From an uncultured Clostridia bacterium (GTDB lineage Bacteria; Bacillota_A; Clostridia; TANB77; CAG-508): DNA of 7,899 bases. The notes beneath the pieces were generated by a model. That model was not told the DNA's origin. It was given only the letters and a program-made list of their open reading frames with translations, and made no database searches. Every line of letters starts with the position of its first letter. Positions within the stretch are counted from its first letter, which is position 1. Where the stretch lies: assembly GCA_947628465.1 (NCBI GenBank), contig CANQZZ010000064.1, positions 1 to 7,899 on the forward strand, read 5' to 3'. This document shows positions 1 to 7,899 of this stretch, one piece after another. A program made the translations under genes and the position numbers.

Positions 1-335
1 TCTAAATTCATTTTTTGAATAAAATTAATATAATTCTCAGATAATAATTTTATATTTTCTTTTTCATTTTCAACTTTACTTTTTATTTTGGAAATATGTT
101 TAGATAAATCTTCTTTATTGCTTTGAATTAATATTTGAATATCAAAATTACATGTTTTTAAAAATATTTTATAAGAATTTAAAATTGCCTCTTTTTCTAA
201 ATTAGACTTGAGATTAAAATTAATTGGTATTACTTTAATTATTTTTACATAAGAATTATTTTTTAGTTTTATTATACCGTTTTCTAAAACTTCTTCAAAA
301 GGCAACCAATTCTGAACTGAATTGATTTTTTTTAT
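1..335 (-). CDS. TraC-like/VirB4-associated conjugation-type protein, N-terminal part (runs off the left edge)
   Basis: This is an uninterrupted 111-codon reading frame cut by the window edge. It reads IKKINSVQNWLPFEEVL at the start, then NGIIKLKN, VKIIKVIPINFNLKS and NSYKIFLKTCNFDIQILIQS, followed by a charged helical stretch (KEDLSKHISKIKSKVENEKE). I recall similar proteins encoded beside VirB4-type ATPases in Clostridia conjugative elements, often labelled TraC-like. That is from memory, so the name is tentative, but the coding call is firmer. No ATG, GTG or TTG lies in frame between the upstream stop (TAA, 361-363) and codon 11. A strong GAGGAGG at 344-350 lies 8 nt before an ATA codon at 333-335, where the family would normally have Met before KK-I-x-S-V-Q. 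The start is therefore either ATA or a mutated/misread ATG. TTG at codon 11 would remove the conserved first residues and lacks a ribosome site. A promoter lies at 387-415. It is not one of the usual oriC-region genes. Confidence 0.6.
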   Translation of the reverse strand, partial: MKKINSVQNWLPFEEVLENGIIKLKNNSYVKIIKVIPINFNLKSNLEKEAILNSYKIFLKTCNFDIQILIQSNKEDLSKHISKIKSKVENEKENIKLLSENYINFIQKMNL

Positions 336-343
336 ATACTTTT

Positions 344-350
344 CCTCCTC
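344..350 (-). promoter_or_regulatory. Shine-Dalgarno GAGGAGG pointing to an ATA start
   Basis: The minus strand reads GAGGAGG, then 8 nt, then ATA (333-335) at the head of the partial reading frame. Spacing and strength are ideal for initiation. This site, rather than a codon choice, fixes the proposed start. Confidence 0.7.
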
Positions 351-386
351 TCTTAAATTTTACTAATATTACTTTTAATTATTTTT

Positions 387-415
387 ATATTACAATTTTT
401 TCCAAAAAAAGTCAA
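387..415 (-). promoter_or_regulatory. Sigma-A-type promoter of the TraC-like gene
   Basis: The minus strand has TTGACT (410-415), a 17-bp spacer and TATAT-like TAATAT (387-392). Transcription would start near 380, giving a leader of about 45 nt before the GAGGAGG site. The -35 box lies inside the left arm of the inverted repeat at 405-436, so a protein bound there could control it. Confidence 0.7.
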
Positions 416-436
416 TCTTTTTTCATTGACTTTTTT
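405..436. repeat. Perfect 12-bp inverted repeat between divergent promoters
   Basis: The left arm AAAAAAGTCAAT (405-416) and right arm ATTGACTTTTTT (425-436) are exact reverse complements around an 8-nt centre. Each arm carries a TTGACT hexamer pointing outward. The left one has a well-spaced -10 box on the minus strand. The right one has no good -10 at normal distance on the plus strand. It could be an operator, or a weak bidirectional terminator (A-tract, short G/C-poor stem, T-tract on both strands). The sequence alone does not decide between them. Confidence 0.6.
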
Positions 437-480
437 CGACAAAAAGCAAAAAATACCAGAATTATTATTTTATTTTTGCC

Positions 481-486
481 TATAAT
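481..486 (+). promoter_or_regulatory. -10 element TATAAT of the candidate RNA at 492-957
   Basis: A perfect TATAAT lies 6-7 nt before the point where the long closing helix of the candidate RNA begins (492/493), which is the expected distance to a start site. The region 16-18 bp upstream has no recognisable -35 box. The upstream DNA is A/T-rich and could act as an UP element. The main support is the match between the predicted start and the helix end. Confidence 0.5.
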
Positions 487-491
487 AATAA

Positions 492-957
492 CATAAGGTT
501 TATATTAGTTGAACTAAGAGCAAATAAGGATCTTTTTGTTTATTGGTTTTTATTTGTTCGAGCAAAGGATGTAATATGGTCTTCTAGATTATATTATGTT
601 TCAGTCGTAGATTATAATATTTGTATGCAGGCTATATTTTTCTATTCTTTTATTTTTATATATGGTCGAATTATATGTATTATAATTTGGGTAAGATTAT
701 ATTAATATCTATATCTAATATTTATAAGATTTTTCTTTAGGAATATTAGAAAGGGATTGTTTTTAGTCCTTTTGGGATGAATACAGTTTCTTTTGGTGTT
801 CTTATAGTCGAGCAGGTGATTAAAATATGTGGTTTATTGCTTATTTATATAGCAATATATATTAGGTGAAAAAACTATATATTTTAATTTGAGCTGAAAA
901 TTAATATGGGCTTTATGGGATAATAGCTCGGAACAATTCCGAGCTATTAGTTTTATT
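492..957 (+). ncRNA. Candidate large structured noncoding RNA, family not recognised
   Basis: This stretch has no convincing gene but folds as RNA. Bases 492-510 pair with 899-917 in 19 consecutive pairs, including five G.U pairs, bringing the two ends together. Inside are the following helices: 518-527/550-559 (10 bp, one G.U, extendable inward by 3); 567-581/587-601 (15 bp, seven or so G.U, 5-nt loop); 630-637/660-667 (8 bp); 668-675/681-688 (8 bp, 5-nt loop); 714-722/742-750 (9 bp, perfect); 750-758/765-773 (9 bp, two G.U; base 750 is shared with the previous helix); 779-784/796-801 (6 bp); and 836-841/851-856 (6 bp). A TATAAT box precedes it and an intrinsic terminator follows it. The plus strand has roughly twice as many G as C here, the reverse of gyrB next to it. 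I see no signature of RNase P RNA, tmRNA, SRP RNA or 6S RNA. OLE, ROOL, GOLLD and similar large RNAs could not be tested by eye. Confidence 0.6.
921..957 (+). terminator. Intrinsic terminator of the candidate RNA, between it and convergent gyrB
   Basis: The stem pairs 921-931 with 939-949 (11 bp perfect, core GCTCGG/CCGAGC) around the loop AACAATT. It is followed by GTTTTATT on the plus strand. On the minus strand the hairpin is followed by TCCCATAAAG, with no T-tract. It therefore fits a rightward transcript better than gyrB, although it may also impede gyrB read-through. A terminator in this orientation needs a transcript to end, which supports transcription of the upstream region. Confidence 0.85.
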
Positions 958-965
958 AATATTTT

Positions 966-3978
<3,013 letters not shown>

Positions 3979-4003
3979 TTTTTAATTTTAACTTCCTATA
4001 AAA

Positions 4004-5128
4004 TTAATCTTCTTTCATTCTAATTGGCAAAATCATATATGTATAATCTTTTGTTATTTCATCTATTGGTTTTATAACACATGGAGAAATATTCGTACCA
4101 AATGCAATATATATTTCTTCATCATCAATTGCTTTTAATGCATCTAAGAAATATTTAGGATTAACTCCTATTTCTAATTCTTTTCCTTCTATCTCTGTAT
4201 AAATTTCCTCTTTTGCATCCCCTGTTTGGTTTGTACAAGATATAGTTACTTTTCCTATTTCTATTGATATTTTAACAGGACATTTTTTCTCTTTTGCAAT
4301 TGTTGCAGATGATATTAAACTTACTCTTTCAAAACAATTTTGAAGTACATTTTTATTTACTTTTATTCTTGTTTCCCAATTAGTTGGAATTACACTTACA
4401 TAATTTAAAAATTCACCATCTAATAACCTTGTTACTATTTTACAATTTTCCATTTCAAATATTGCTTGATTTTTTGAAACACCTATTTTTATACTATCAA
4501 ATGAATCTAATATAATTTTATTTACTTCATTTAATGTTTTTCCTGGAATAACTGCTTTAAAATCATTACTTGCACTACTTAAATTACTTTTAACCCATCC
4601 CATTCTAAATCCATCTATTGCAACAACATTTAAACTATTATTTACTACTTCAAATAAACAACCTGTAAATATAGGTCTATTTTCTTCTATACTTACTGCA
4701 AATATTGTTTTTCTTATCATATTTTTTAAAACTGTTTGTTCTGTTTCAATAGATTTTTCAACTTCTATTTTTGGAAGTTCTGGAAATTCTTCTGCATTCA
4801 TAGTAGATAATTTATATAAAGACCCTTCACATTCTATAACTAATAAATTATTTTCATTTAATTCTATTGATATATCTGTATCAGGAAGTTTTCTGATTAT
4901 TTCACTAAACATTGTACTATTTACAACTGTATTTCCTTCTTCTAATACTTCACATTCCATTATATATTCTATTCCTAATTCTAAATCATTAGATGTTAAT
5001 TTTAATTCATTATTATTTGTTTGAATAAGTATTCCTTCTAGTATCGGCATAGTTGTTCTAGTAGGTACTCCCCTAACAACAGAATTAATTCCTTTTAATA
5101 ATTTTTCTTTTTCACAAATAATTTTCAT
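4004..5128 (-). CDS. dnaN: DNA polymerase III beta subunit (sliding clamp)
   Basis: DnaN forms a dimeric ring around DNA, tethers the replicative polymerase, and is a docking site for many replication and repair proteins. The product has 374 residues, within the usual 365-380. It has the clamp start MKIICEKEKLLKGINSV followed by PTRTTMPILEGILI. The second domain has RKTIFAVSIEENRPIFTG, GFRMGWV and the VIPGKTLNEV segment. The C-terminus YMILPIRMKED matches the family ending (YxIxPxR) that closes the peptide-binding pocket. An AAGGAG sequence precedes the ATG with good spacing. The 326-nt gap upstream to dnaA carries DnaA boxes and trios, so initiator binding there may affect dnaN expression. 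I could not pick out a convincing dnaN promoter. Confidence 0.97.
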   Translation of the reverse strand: MKIICEKEKLLKGINSVVRGVPTRTTMPILEGILIQTNNNELKLTSNDLELGIEYIMECEVLEEGNTVVNSTMFSEIIRKLPDTDISIELNENNLLVIECEGSLYKLSTMNAEEFPELPKIEVEKSIETEQTVLKNMIRKTIFAVSIEENRPIFTGCLFEVVNNSLNVVAIDGFRMGWVKSNLSSASNDFKAVIPGKTLNEVNKIILDSFDSIKIGVSKNQAIFEMENCKIVTRLLDGEFLNYVSVIPTNWETRIKVNKNVLQNCFERVSLISSATIAKEKKCPVKISIEIGKVTISCTNQTGDAKEEIYTEIEGKELEIGVNPKYFLDALKAIDDEEIYIAFGTNISPCVIKPIDEITKDYTYMILPIRMKED

Positions 5129-5161
5129 AATTTTTTTCTCCTTTTTTATATATAAATAAAT

Positions 5162-5353
5162 AATTATTAGTAATAGTATTAGTATGTCTTGTGGATTGTG
5201 TGTAAAACTTAAAAATGTGTTTAAATCCGTAGAAAAAATTGTGTTAATAAATCTGTTTATAACTAAGAATTTTATTCACAAATTTATTTTTATACTATGG
5301 AAAACTAATTATAAACAGAATTTTATTAGTTTTACACAGGCACCTTTGGATAA
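5162..5353. other. oriC: oriC, dnaA-dnaN half: DnaA-box cluster and unwinding site
   Basis: The dnaA-dnaN gap contains several 9-mers close to the DnaA box TTATCCACA. On the minus strand they are CAATCCACA (5190-5198), TTTTACACA (5199-5207), TTAAACACA (5216-5224), ATTAACACA (5240-5248) and TTATCCAAA (5345-5353). On the plus strand they are TTATTCACA (5272-5280) and TTTTACACA (5330-5338). The first four share one orientation, and the first two are directly adjacent. Six DnaA-trios adjoin the first box at 5168-5185. The same architecture, boxes then trios beside dnaN, is known for the Bacillus subtilis origin. CTATCCACA (5486-5494) inside the dnaA end adds another near-match. No box in this gap is a perfect consensus, so individual calls are weaker than the cluster. 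Confidence 0.75.
5168..5185 (+). repeat. DnaA-trio array (six consecutive TAN triplets)
   Basis: The plus strand reads TAG TAA TAG TAT TAG TAT without interruption. It is separated by 4 nt from the box CAATCCACA (5190-5198, minus). DnaA-trios are triplet repeats that a DnaA filament grips on a single strand while opening the duplex (described in B. subtilis). Position, strand and polarity relative to the box and to dnaN agree with that model. The G/C-rich spacer seen in B. subtilis is absent. Confidence 0.7.
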
Positions 5354-5354
5354 C

Positions 5355-5383
5355 CTTTTTGCTTCTTCCGTAAGAAGAAAAAG
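5355..5383. repeat. Imperfect inverted repeat in the dnaA-dnaN gap
   Basis: CTTTTT plus CTTCTT (5355-5367, with one unpaired G at 5361) pairs with AAGAAG plus AAAAAG (5372-5383) around CCGT. The stem is 12 bp with one bulge. Neither strand has a T-tract directly after it, so a terminator is not well supported. It lies beside the outermost DnaA-box-like site and may be structural or a protein-binding site. Confidence 0.45.
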
Positions 5384-5454
5384 CTATATTTTTGTAAAAT
5401 TTATGTTTGGAAAACATTATTTTTATAAAAATCTAAATTTTATTTAAATATCAA

Positions 5455-6798
5455 TTATTCTTTTGATAATATAATTTTTTTCACACTATCCACAATCAAT
5501 TTTGTATTTGAATTTGGATTTTGTTTAATATCTTGTTCTATTTTTTTATATCCATGCATAACTGTAGTATGGTCTCTTTTTCCGAAGGCTTCGCCTATTT
5601 TTGGATAAGATTCATTTGTTAATATTCTGCAAAGATACATTCCAATTTGTCTTGGAAAAGCAATATCATTTGACCTTTGAGAACTTTTTAAATCTTTAAT
5701 AGATATATCAAAATATTTACAAACCATTTCTTGTATATATTCAATAGATATAACAGAAGCTTTTTGCATAATTACAACATTTATTGCTTGTTCTGCCATT
5801 TCCATTGTTATAGGTGTATGTGTTAAAGAAGATTGAGCAAGTAATTTATTAAAAACTCCCTCTAAATCTCTTATATTTGAATCTATTTTTAAAGCTATAT
5901 CTGATAAAATGTCATCATCAATAATAGCATGATTCTCATCTTTTTTCTTTTTTAGAATAGCAAGACGTGTTTCATAATCAGCCATTGAAACATCTGCTAA
6001 AAGTCCCCATGCAAATCTAGATTGCAATCTTTTCTCTAATAATGGAATATCTTTTGGTGGTCTATCACTGGCAATTACTATTTGCTTTCCACTATCATGA
6101 AGAGTATTAAAAGTATGAAAAAATTCTTCTTGCAACTGTTTCTTTCCTGATATAAATTGAATATCATCTATTAATAAAACATCTATATTTCTATATTTTT
6201 GTCTAAATTTTTCCATACTAGCACATTTTAAAGCTTCTATAAATTCATTTGTAAAACTTTCAGAAGGAACATATAAAACCTTGCAATTTTTATTATTAAG
6301 TAATATTTCATTACCTATTGCATGCATTAAGTGAGTTTTTCCAAGACCTACTCCCCCATACAAAAATAAAATTTTATATGCTTTTCCTGGAGCTTCAGCT
6401 ACAGCTAAAGATGCAGCATGTGCAAATCTATTATTATCACCTACAACAAATGTATTAAAAGTATATTTAGGGTCTAATGATGTAGTAAAATATGCATTAT
6501 TGTTTGCTATATTTTGTGAAGGTTCTTTGTACTCTGCTTGAGGCATTTCTTCCTTACAAATAATGGAAAGAGAACAATTTTTTTGCAAGATAATTGAAAA
6601 AGCATTTTCTAATAAATCATGAAATTTATTATCAGCCATATCTCTTTTGAAAGAATCTTCAGATACTAAAGTTATATTATTGTCTACAATGCTAGCTATT
6701 TTTAAAGGTTCTATCCATGTTTTATGAGAGATTTGTGACATTTCATCTTTTAATAATTCTTTTACTTGATCTAGTACTTTTTCTATATCTTGATTCAT
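5455..6798 (-). CDS. dnaA: Chromosomal replication initiator protein DnaA
   Basis: DnaA is the AAA+ initiator that binds oriC boxes, melts DNA and recruits the replicative helicase. Starting at the ATG at 6796-6798 it has 447 residues, like B. subtilis DnaA (446). Domain I spans roughly 1-80 (HKTWIEPL), followed by a short linker to about 105. The AAA+ domain has Walker A GGVGLGKT (148-155), Walker B LLIDD (208-212), sensor 1 near IASDRPP (242-248), a candidate arginine finger Arg261 (LQSRF), and sensor 2 Arg310 (SNIRDLEG). Domain IV carries the DnaA signature AFGKRDHTTVMHGYKK. The frame stays open to a GTG at 6835-6837, which would add 13 residues. That GTG has no ribosome site, and the extra stretch is made of DnaA boxes. 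GGAGG (6809-6813) lies 10 nt before the ATG, so the shorter form is preferred. Confidence 0.97.
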   Translation of the reverse strand: MNQDIEKVLDQVKELLKDEMSQISHKTWIEPLKIASIVDNNITLVSEDSFKRDMADNKFHDLLENAFSIILQKNCSLSIICKEEMPQAEYKEPSQNIANNNAYFTTSLDPKYTFNTFVVGDNNRFAHAASLAVAEAPGKAYKILFLYGGVGLGKTHLMHAIGNEILLNNKNCKVLYVPSESFTNEFIEALKCASMEKFRQKYRNIDVLLIDDIQFISGKKQLQEEFFHTFNTLHDSGKQIVIASDRPPKDIPLLEKRLQSRFAWGLLADVSMADYETRLAILKKKKDENHAIIDDDILSDIALKIDSNIRDLEGVFNKLLAQSSLTHTPITMEMAEQAINVVIMQKASVISIEYIQEMVCKYFDISIKDLKSSQRSNDIAFPRQIGMYLCRILTNESYPKIGEAFGKRDHTTVMHGYKKIEQDIKQNPNSNTKLIVDSVKKIILSKE

Positions 6799-6817
6799 TG
6801 CTATAAAACCTCCATTT

Positions 6818-6891
6818 TTATCCACAAAAATATCCACAGATGTTGATAAATCTAGTATTAGAAGAAAAAAATCATAAAAAATTTATCAACG
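6818..6891. other. oriC: oriC, dnaA-upstream half: DnaA-box cluster in the dnaA leader
   Basis: A perfect TTATCCACA lies at 6818-6826 on the plus strand, followed 3 nt later by ATATCCACA (6830-6838). TTATCAACA follows on the minus strand (6841-6849) and TTATCAACG on the plus strand (6883-6891). The first box is about 20 nt from the dnaA start codon, so DnaA bound here could both load the origin and repress its own gene, as in other Bacillota. With the cluster on the other side of dnaA this makes a bipartite origin. Confidence 0.8.
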
Positions 6892-6930
6892 TTTAAGTTT
6901 TAAAGTTCCAAAACCCGTAAAGAGTTATTG

Positions 6931-7006
6931 TTTTTGATAATAATATCAAAAAATAAAAAATTTATCAATAATTATTTAAAAATAATTAATAAATAATTAA
7001 AAAAAC
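6931..7006. other. AT-rich stretch with palindrome between dnaA and rpmH
   Basis: These 76 bases contain only two G/C pairs up to the rpmH promoter. They begin with a perfect 9-bp inverted repeat, TTTTTGATA (6931-6939) and TATCAAAAA (6944-6952), around ATAA. Runs of AATAATTAA-type sequence follow. It could be an easily melted element or an UP element for rpmH. The trio array at 5168-5185 is the better candidate for the opening site. I see no gene here. Confidence 0.4.
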
Positions 7007-7036
7007 TTGACTTTTTCCATTATTTTAATGTATAAT
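7007..7036 (+). promoter_or_regulatory. Promoter of the rpmH-rnpA-yidD-yidC operon
   Basis: TTGACT (7007-7012), an 18-bp spacer and TATAAT (7031-7036) form a sigma-A-type promoter with A/T-rich DNA just upstream. Transcription would begin near 7043, giving a short leader of about 34 nt. That leader carries the AGGAGG site (7060-7065) before rpmH. Confidence 0.8.
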
Positions 7037-7076
7037 TTTGATGCTTATGATTTTAATTTAGGAGGTGCTTTAAGAA

Positions 7077-7211
7077 ATGAAAAGAACATATCAACCAAAA
7101 AAGAGACAAGAAAAGAAAGAGCATGGTTTTATGAAAAGAATGAAAACTAGAGCAGGAAGAAACGTTTTAAAAGCTAGACGTGCAAAAGGAAGAAAAAAAA
7201 TATCTGCTTAA
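7077..7211 (+). CDS. rpmH: 50S ribosomal protein L34
   Basis: L34 is a small, highly basic protein of the large ribosomal subunit that binds 23S rRNA. The frame encodes 44 residues, the standard length. It begins [20 protein letters not shown], continues with [21 protein letters not shown] and ends in ISA. The KRTYQPxxR start and the GFxxRMxTxxGRxVLxxRRxKGRxxLSA pattern are diagnostic. AGGAGG lies 11 nt before the ATG. It is first in the rightward operon and directly follows a good promoter, diverging from dnaA across the origin as in most bacteria. rnpA starts 32 nt downstream. Confidence 0.98.
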   Translation: MKRTYQPKKRQEKKEHGFMKRMKTRAGRNVLKARRAKGRKKISA

Positions 7212-7243
7212 TTTAATTAATTTTTTATAAATGAGTGATAAAA

Positions 7244-7600
7244 TTGAAAAAAACAAAGATGCTAAAAAAAAATTATGAATTTAAAATGGTATTACAAAGA
7301 GGAAAACGTTTAAGAGCAACACAAATAGAAATATTTATTTTAAAAAATAACAAAGATATTAATTTATTAGGAATTGCAGTAAGTAAAAAAGCAGGAAATA
7401 GCGTTTATAGAAATAGAATAAAAAGATTAATCAGAGAAAATTATCGCTTATTAGAAAATAATATTAGGACAGGATATACTTTTTTAATACTTTGGAATAT
7501 AAAAACAAAAAAAGAAGATGCAACATTTAGTAATATTGGAAAAGATATGAAAAGTATATTAAAAAAAGCAAATGCTTTTGAGTCAGAAGAGGATATATGA
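7244..7600 (+). CDS. rnpA: Ribonuclease P protein component
   Basis: RnpA is the basic protein cofactor that helps RNase P RNA bind and cut tRNA precursors at the 5' end. From the TTG at 7244-7246 it has 118 residues (B. subtilis has 116) and begins MKKTKMLKKNYEFKMVLQRG, matching the family start. The RNR signature RNRIKRLIRE lies at 56-65, preceded by GIAVSKKAGNSV. Start choice: a GTG at 7235 would add three residues, but it is part of GAGTGAT (7233-7239), which resembles the GGAGGTGAT ribosome site. An ATG at 7259 would cut into the conserved start. TTG is therefore preferred. The stop codon overlaps the yidD start by four bases (ATGA, 7597-7600), indicating coupled translation. The RNase P RNA gene itself is not in the window. 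Confidence 0.95.
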   Translation: MKKTKMLKKNYEFKMVLQRGKRLRATQIEIFILKNNKDINLLGIAVSKKAGNSVYRNRIKRLIRENYRLLENNIRTGYTFLILWNIKTKKEDATFSNIGKDMKSILKKANAFESEEDI

Positions 7601-7815
7601 AAGAGTTTTTAATAAAAATAATTGAAAAATATCAAAAACATATTTCTCTTTTTTTAGAGGACAAGGGAATAAAATGCAAATTTTATCCTAGTTGCTCTGA
7701 ATATATGAAACAAGCTATTATAAAATATGGTGCTTTTAAAGGAGTTTGCTTAGGAATAAAAAGAATTTTAAAGTGTAATCCTTTTTCAAAAGGAGGCTAT
7801 GATCCTGTAAAATAG
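7597..7815 (+). CDS. yidD: Membrane protein insertion efficiency factor YidD
   Basis: YidD is a small membrane-associated protein that helps insertion of inner-membrane proteins, next to YidC. The product has 72 residues, typical of the family (about 70-90). An amphipathic N-terminal helix (MKEFLIKIIEKYQKHIS) precedes the signature CKFYPSCSEY (27-36) and the ending GIKRILKCNPFSKGGYDPV (53-71). Cysteines lie at 27, 33, 51 and 60. The start overlaps the rnpA stop (ATGA) and has GAAGAGG shortly upstream. It precedes yidC by 33 nt, the standard order. Confidence 0.95.
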   Translation: MKEFLIKIIEKYQKHISLFLEDKGIKCKFYPSCSEYMKQAIIKYGAFKGVCLGIKRILKCNPFSKGGYDPVK

Positions 7816-7848
7816 CGAAAGATTAAAATACTCAAAATGGAGGTTCTT

Positions 7849-7899
7849 ATGAGTTCAATTTCTAGTTTATTTGGATATATTTTAAATTTTATTTATGAA
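7849..7899 (+). CDS. yidC: Membrane protein insertase YidC/OxaA, first 17 codons (runs off the right edge)
   Basis: Only the beginning is present: MSSISSLFGYILNFIYE. GGAGG (7839-7843) lies 5 nt before the ATG. A hydrophobic, aromatic N-terminus ending in a NxIYE-like segment is typical of Bacillota YidC/Oxa1-type insertases without the large periplasmic domain. The position straight after rpmH-rnpA-yidD makes yidC by far the most likely identity. Seventeen codons cannot prove it. Confidence 0.85.
   Translation, partial: MSSISSLFGYILNFIYE

Noticed and set aside
777..869. 30-codon plus-strand frame for a hydrophobic peptide (begins MNTVSFGVLIVEQ), inside the candidate RNA
   Set aside because: There is no Shine-Dalgarno before the ATG, frames of this length are common by chance in such AT-rich DNA, and it overlaps predicted RNA helices. 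A small membrane peptide or toxin cannot be fully excluded.
921..949. The hairpin as the gyrB terminator
   Set aside because: On the minus strand no T-tract follows the stem, while the plus strand has one. A secondary effect on gyrB is possible, but the main orientation is rightward.
492..957. RNase P RNA, tmRNA, SRP RNA or 6S RNA as the identity of the folded region
   Set aside because: The conserved cores (for example the RNase P GAGGAAAGUCC/ACAGAA segments, a tRNA-like CCA end, or the SRP GGAA-loop domain) were not found by eye, and the size and shape do not fit 6S RNA.
492..957. Retron ncRNA, because the two ends pair like a1/a2 repeats
   Set aside because: No reverse transcriptase gene follows it. 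The next gene on the right is gyrB on the other strand.
5184..5447. 87-codon plus-strand frame in the dnaA-dnaN gap
   Set aside because: It covers the DnaA-box cluster, has no ribosome site, shows low-complexity composition and resembles no family. It is a chance frame in origin DNA.

Overview
The window is the replication-origin neighbourhood of a very AT-rich Bacillota genome, probably a gut-type Clostridia. The evidence is the block gyrB-recF-dnaN-dnaA read leftward, then rpmH-rnpA-yidD-yidC read rightward, with DnaA boxes between them. TGA is used as a stop (rnpA), so this is not a TGA=Trp mollicute. The genus is not determined.

Layout from left to right. 1-335 (minus) is the 5' part of a conserved protein that resembles TraC-like/VirB4-associated proteins of Clostridia conjugative elements. 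It has a good promoter and Shine-Dalgarno but apparently an ATA start codon. 346-480 is a promoter region with a perfect 12-bp inverted repeat. 481-957 (plus) holds no convincing gene but looks like a roughly 460-nt structured noncoding RNA. It has a TATAAT box, a 19-bp helix joining its two ends, several G.U-containing internal hairpins, and an intrinsic terminator. It converges on gyrB, and I recognise no known RNA family. 966-5128 (minus) is gyrB, recF and dnaN. 5129-5454 is one half of oriC, with DnaA boxes and six consecutive DnaA-trios next to dnaN. 5455-6798 (minus) is dnaA. 6799-7076 is the other half of oriC, with a perfect DnaA box, near-matches, an AT-rich stretch and the rpmH promoter. 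7077-7899 (plus) is rpmH, rnpA, yidD and the first codons of yidC.

How it works together. DnaA binds the two box clusters flanking its own gene and probably opens DNA at the trios beside dnaN. The beta clamp (DnaN), RecF and GyrB serve the new forks. The rightward operon supplies ribosomal protein L34, the RNase P protein and the membrane-insertion factors YidD and YidC. Two usual neighbours are absent: there is no S4-domain yaaA gene between dnaN and recF, and no gyrA after gyrB.

The strongest unexplained signal is the candidate RNA at 492-957. Its long-range helix, rich in G.U pairs, is hard to explain as a DNA palindrome or as coding sequence.
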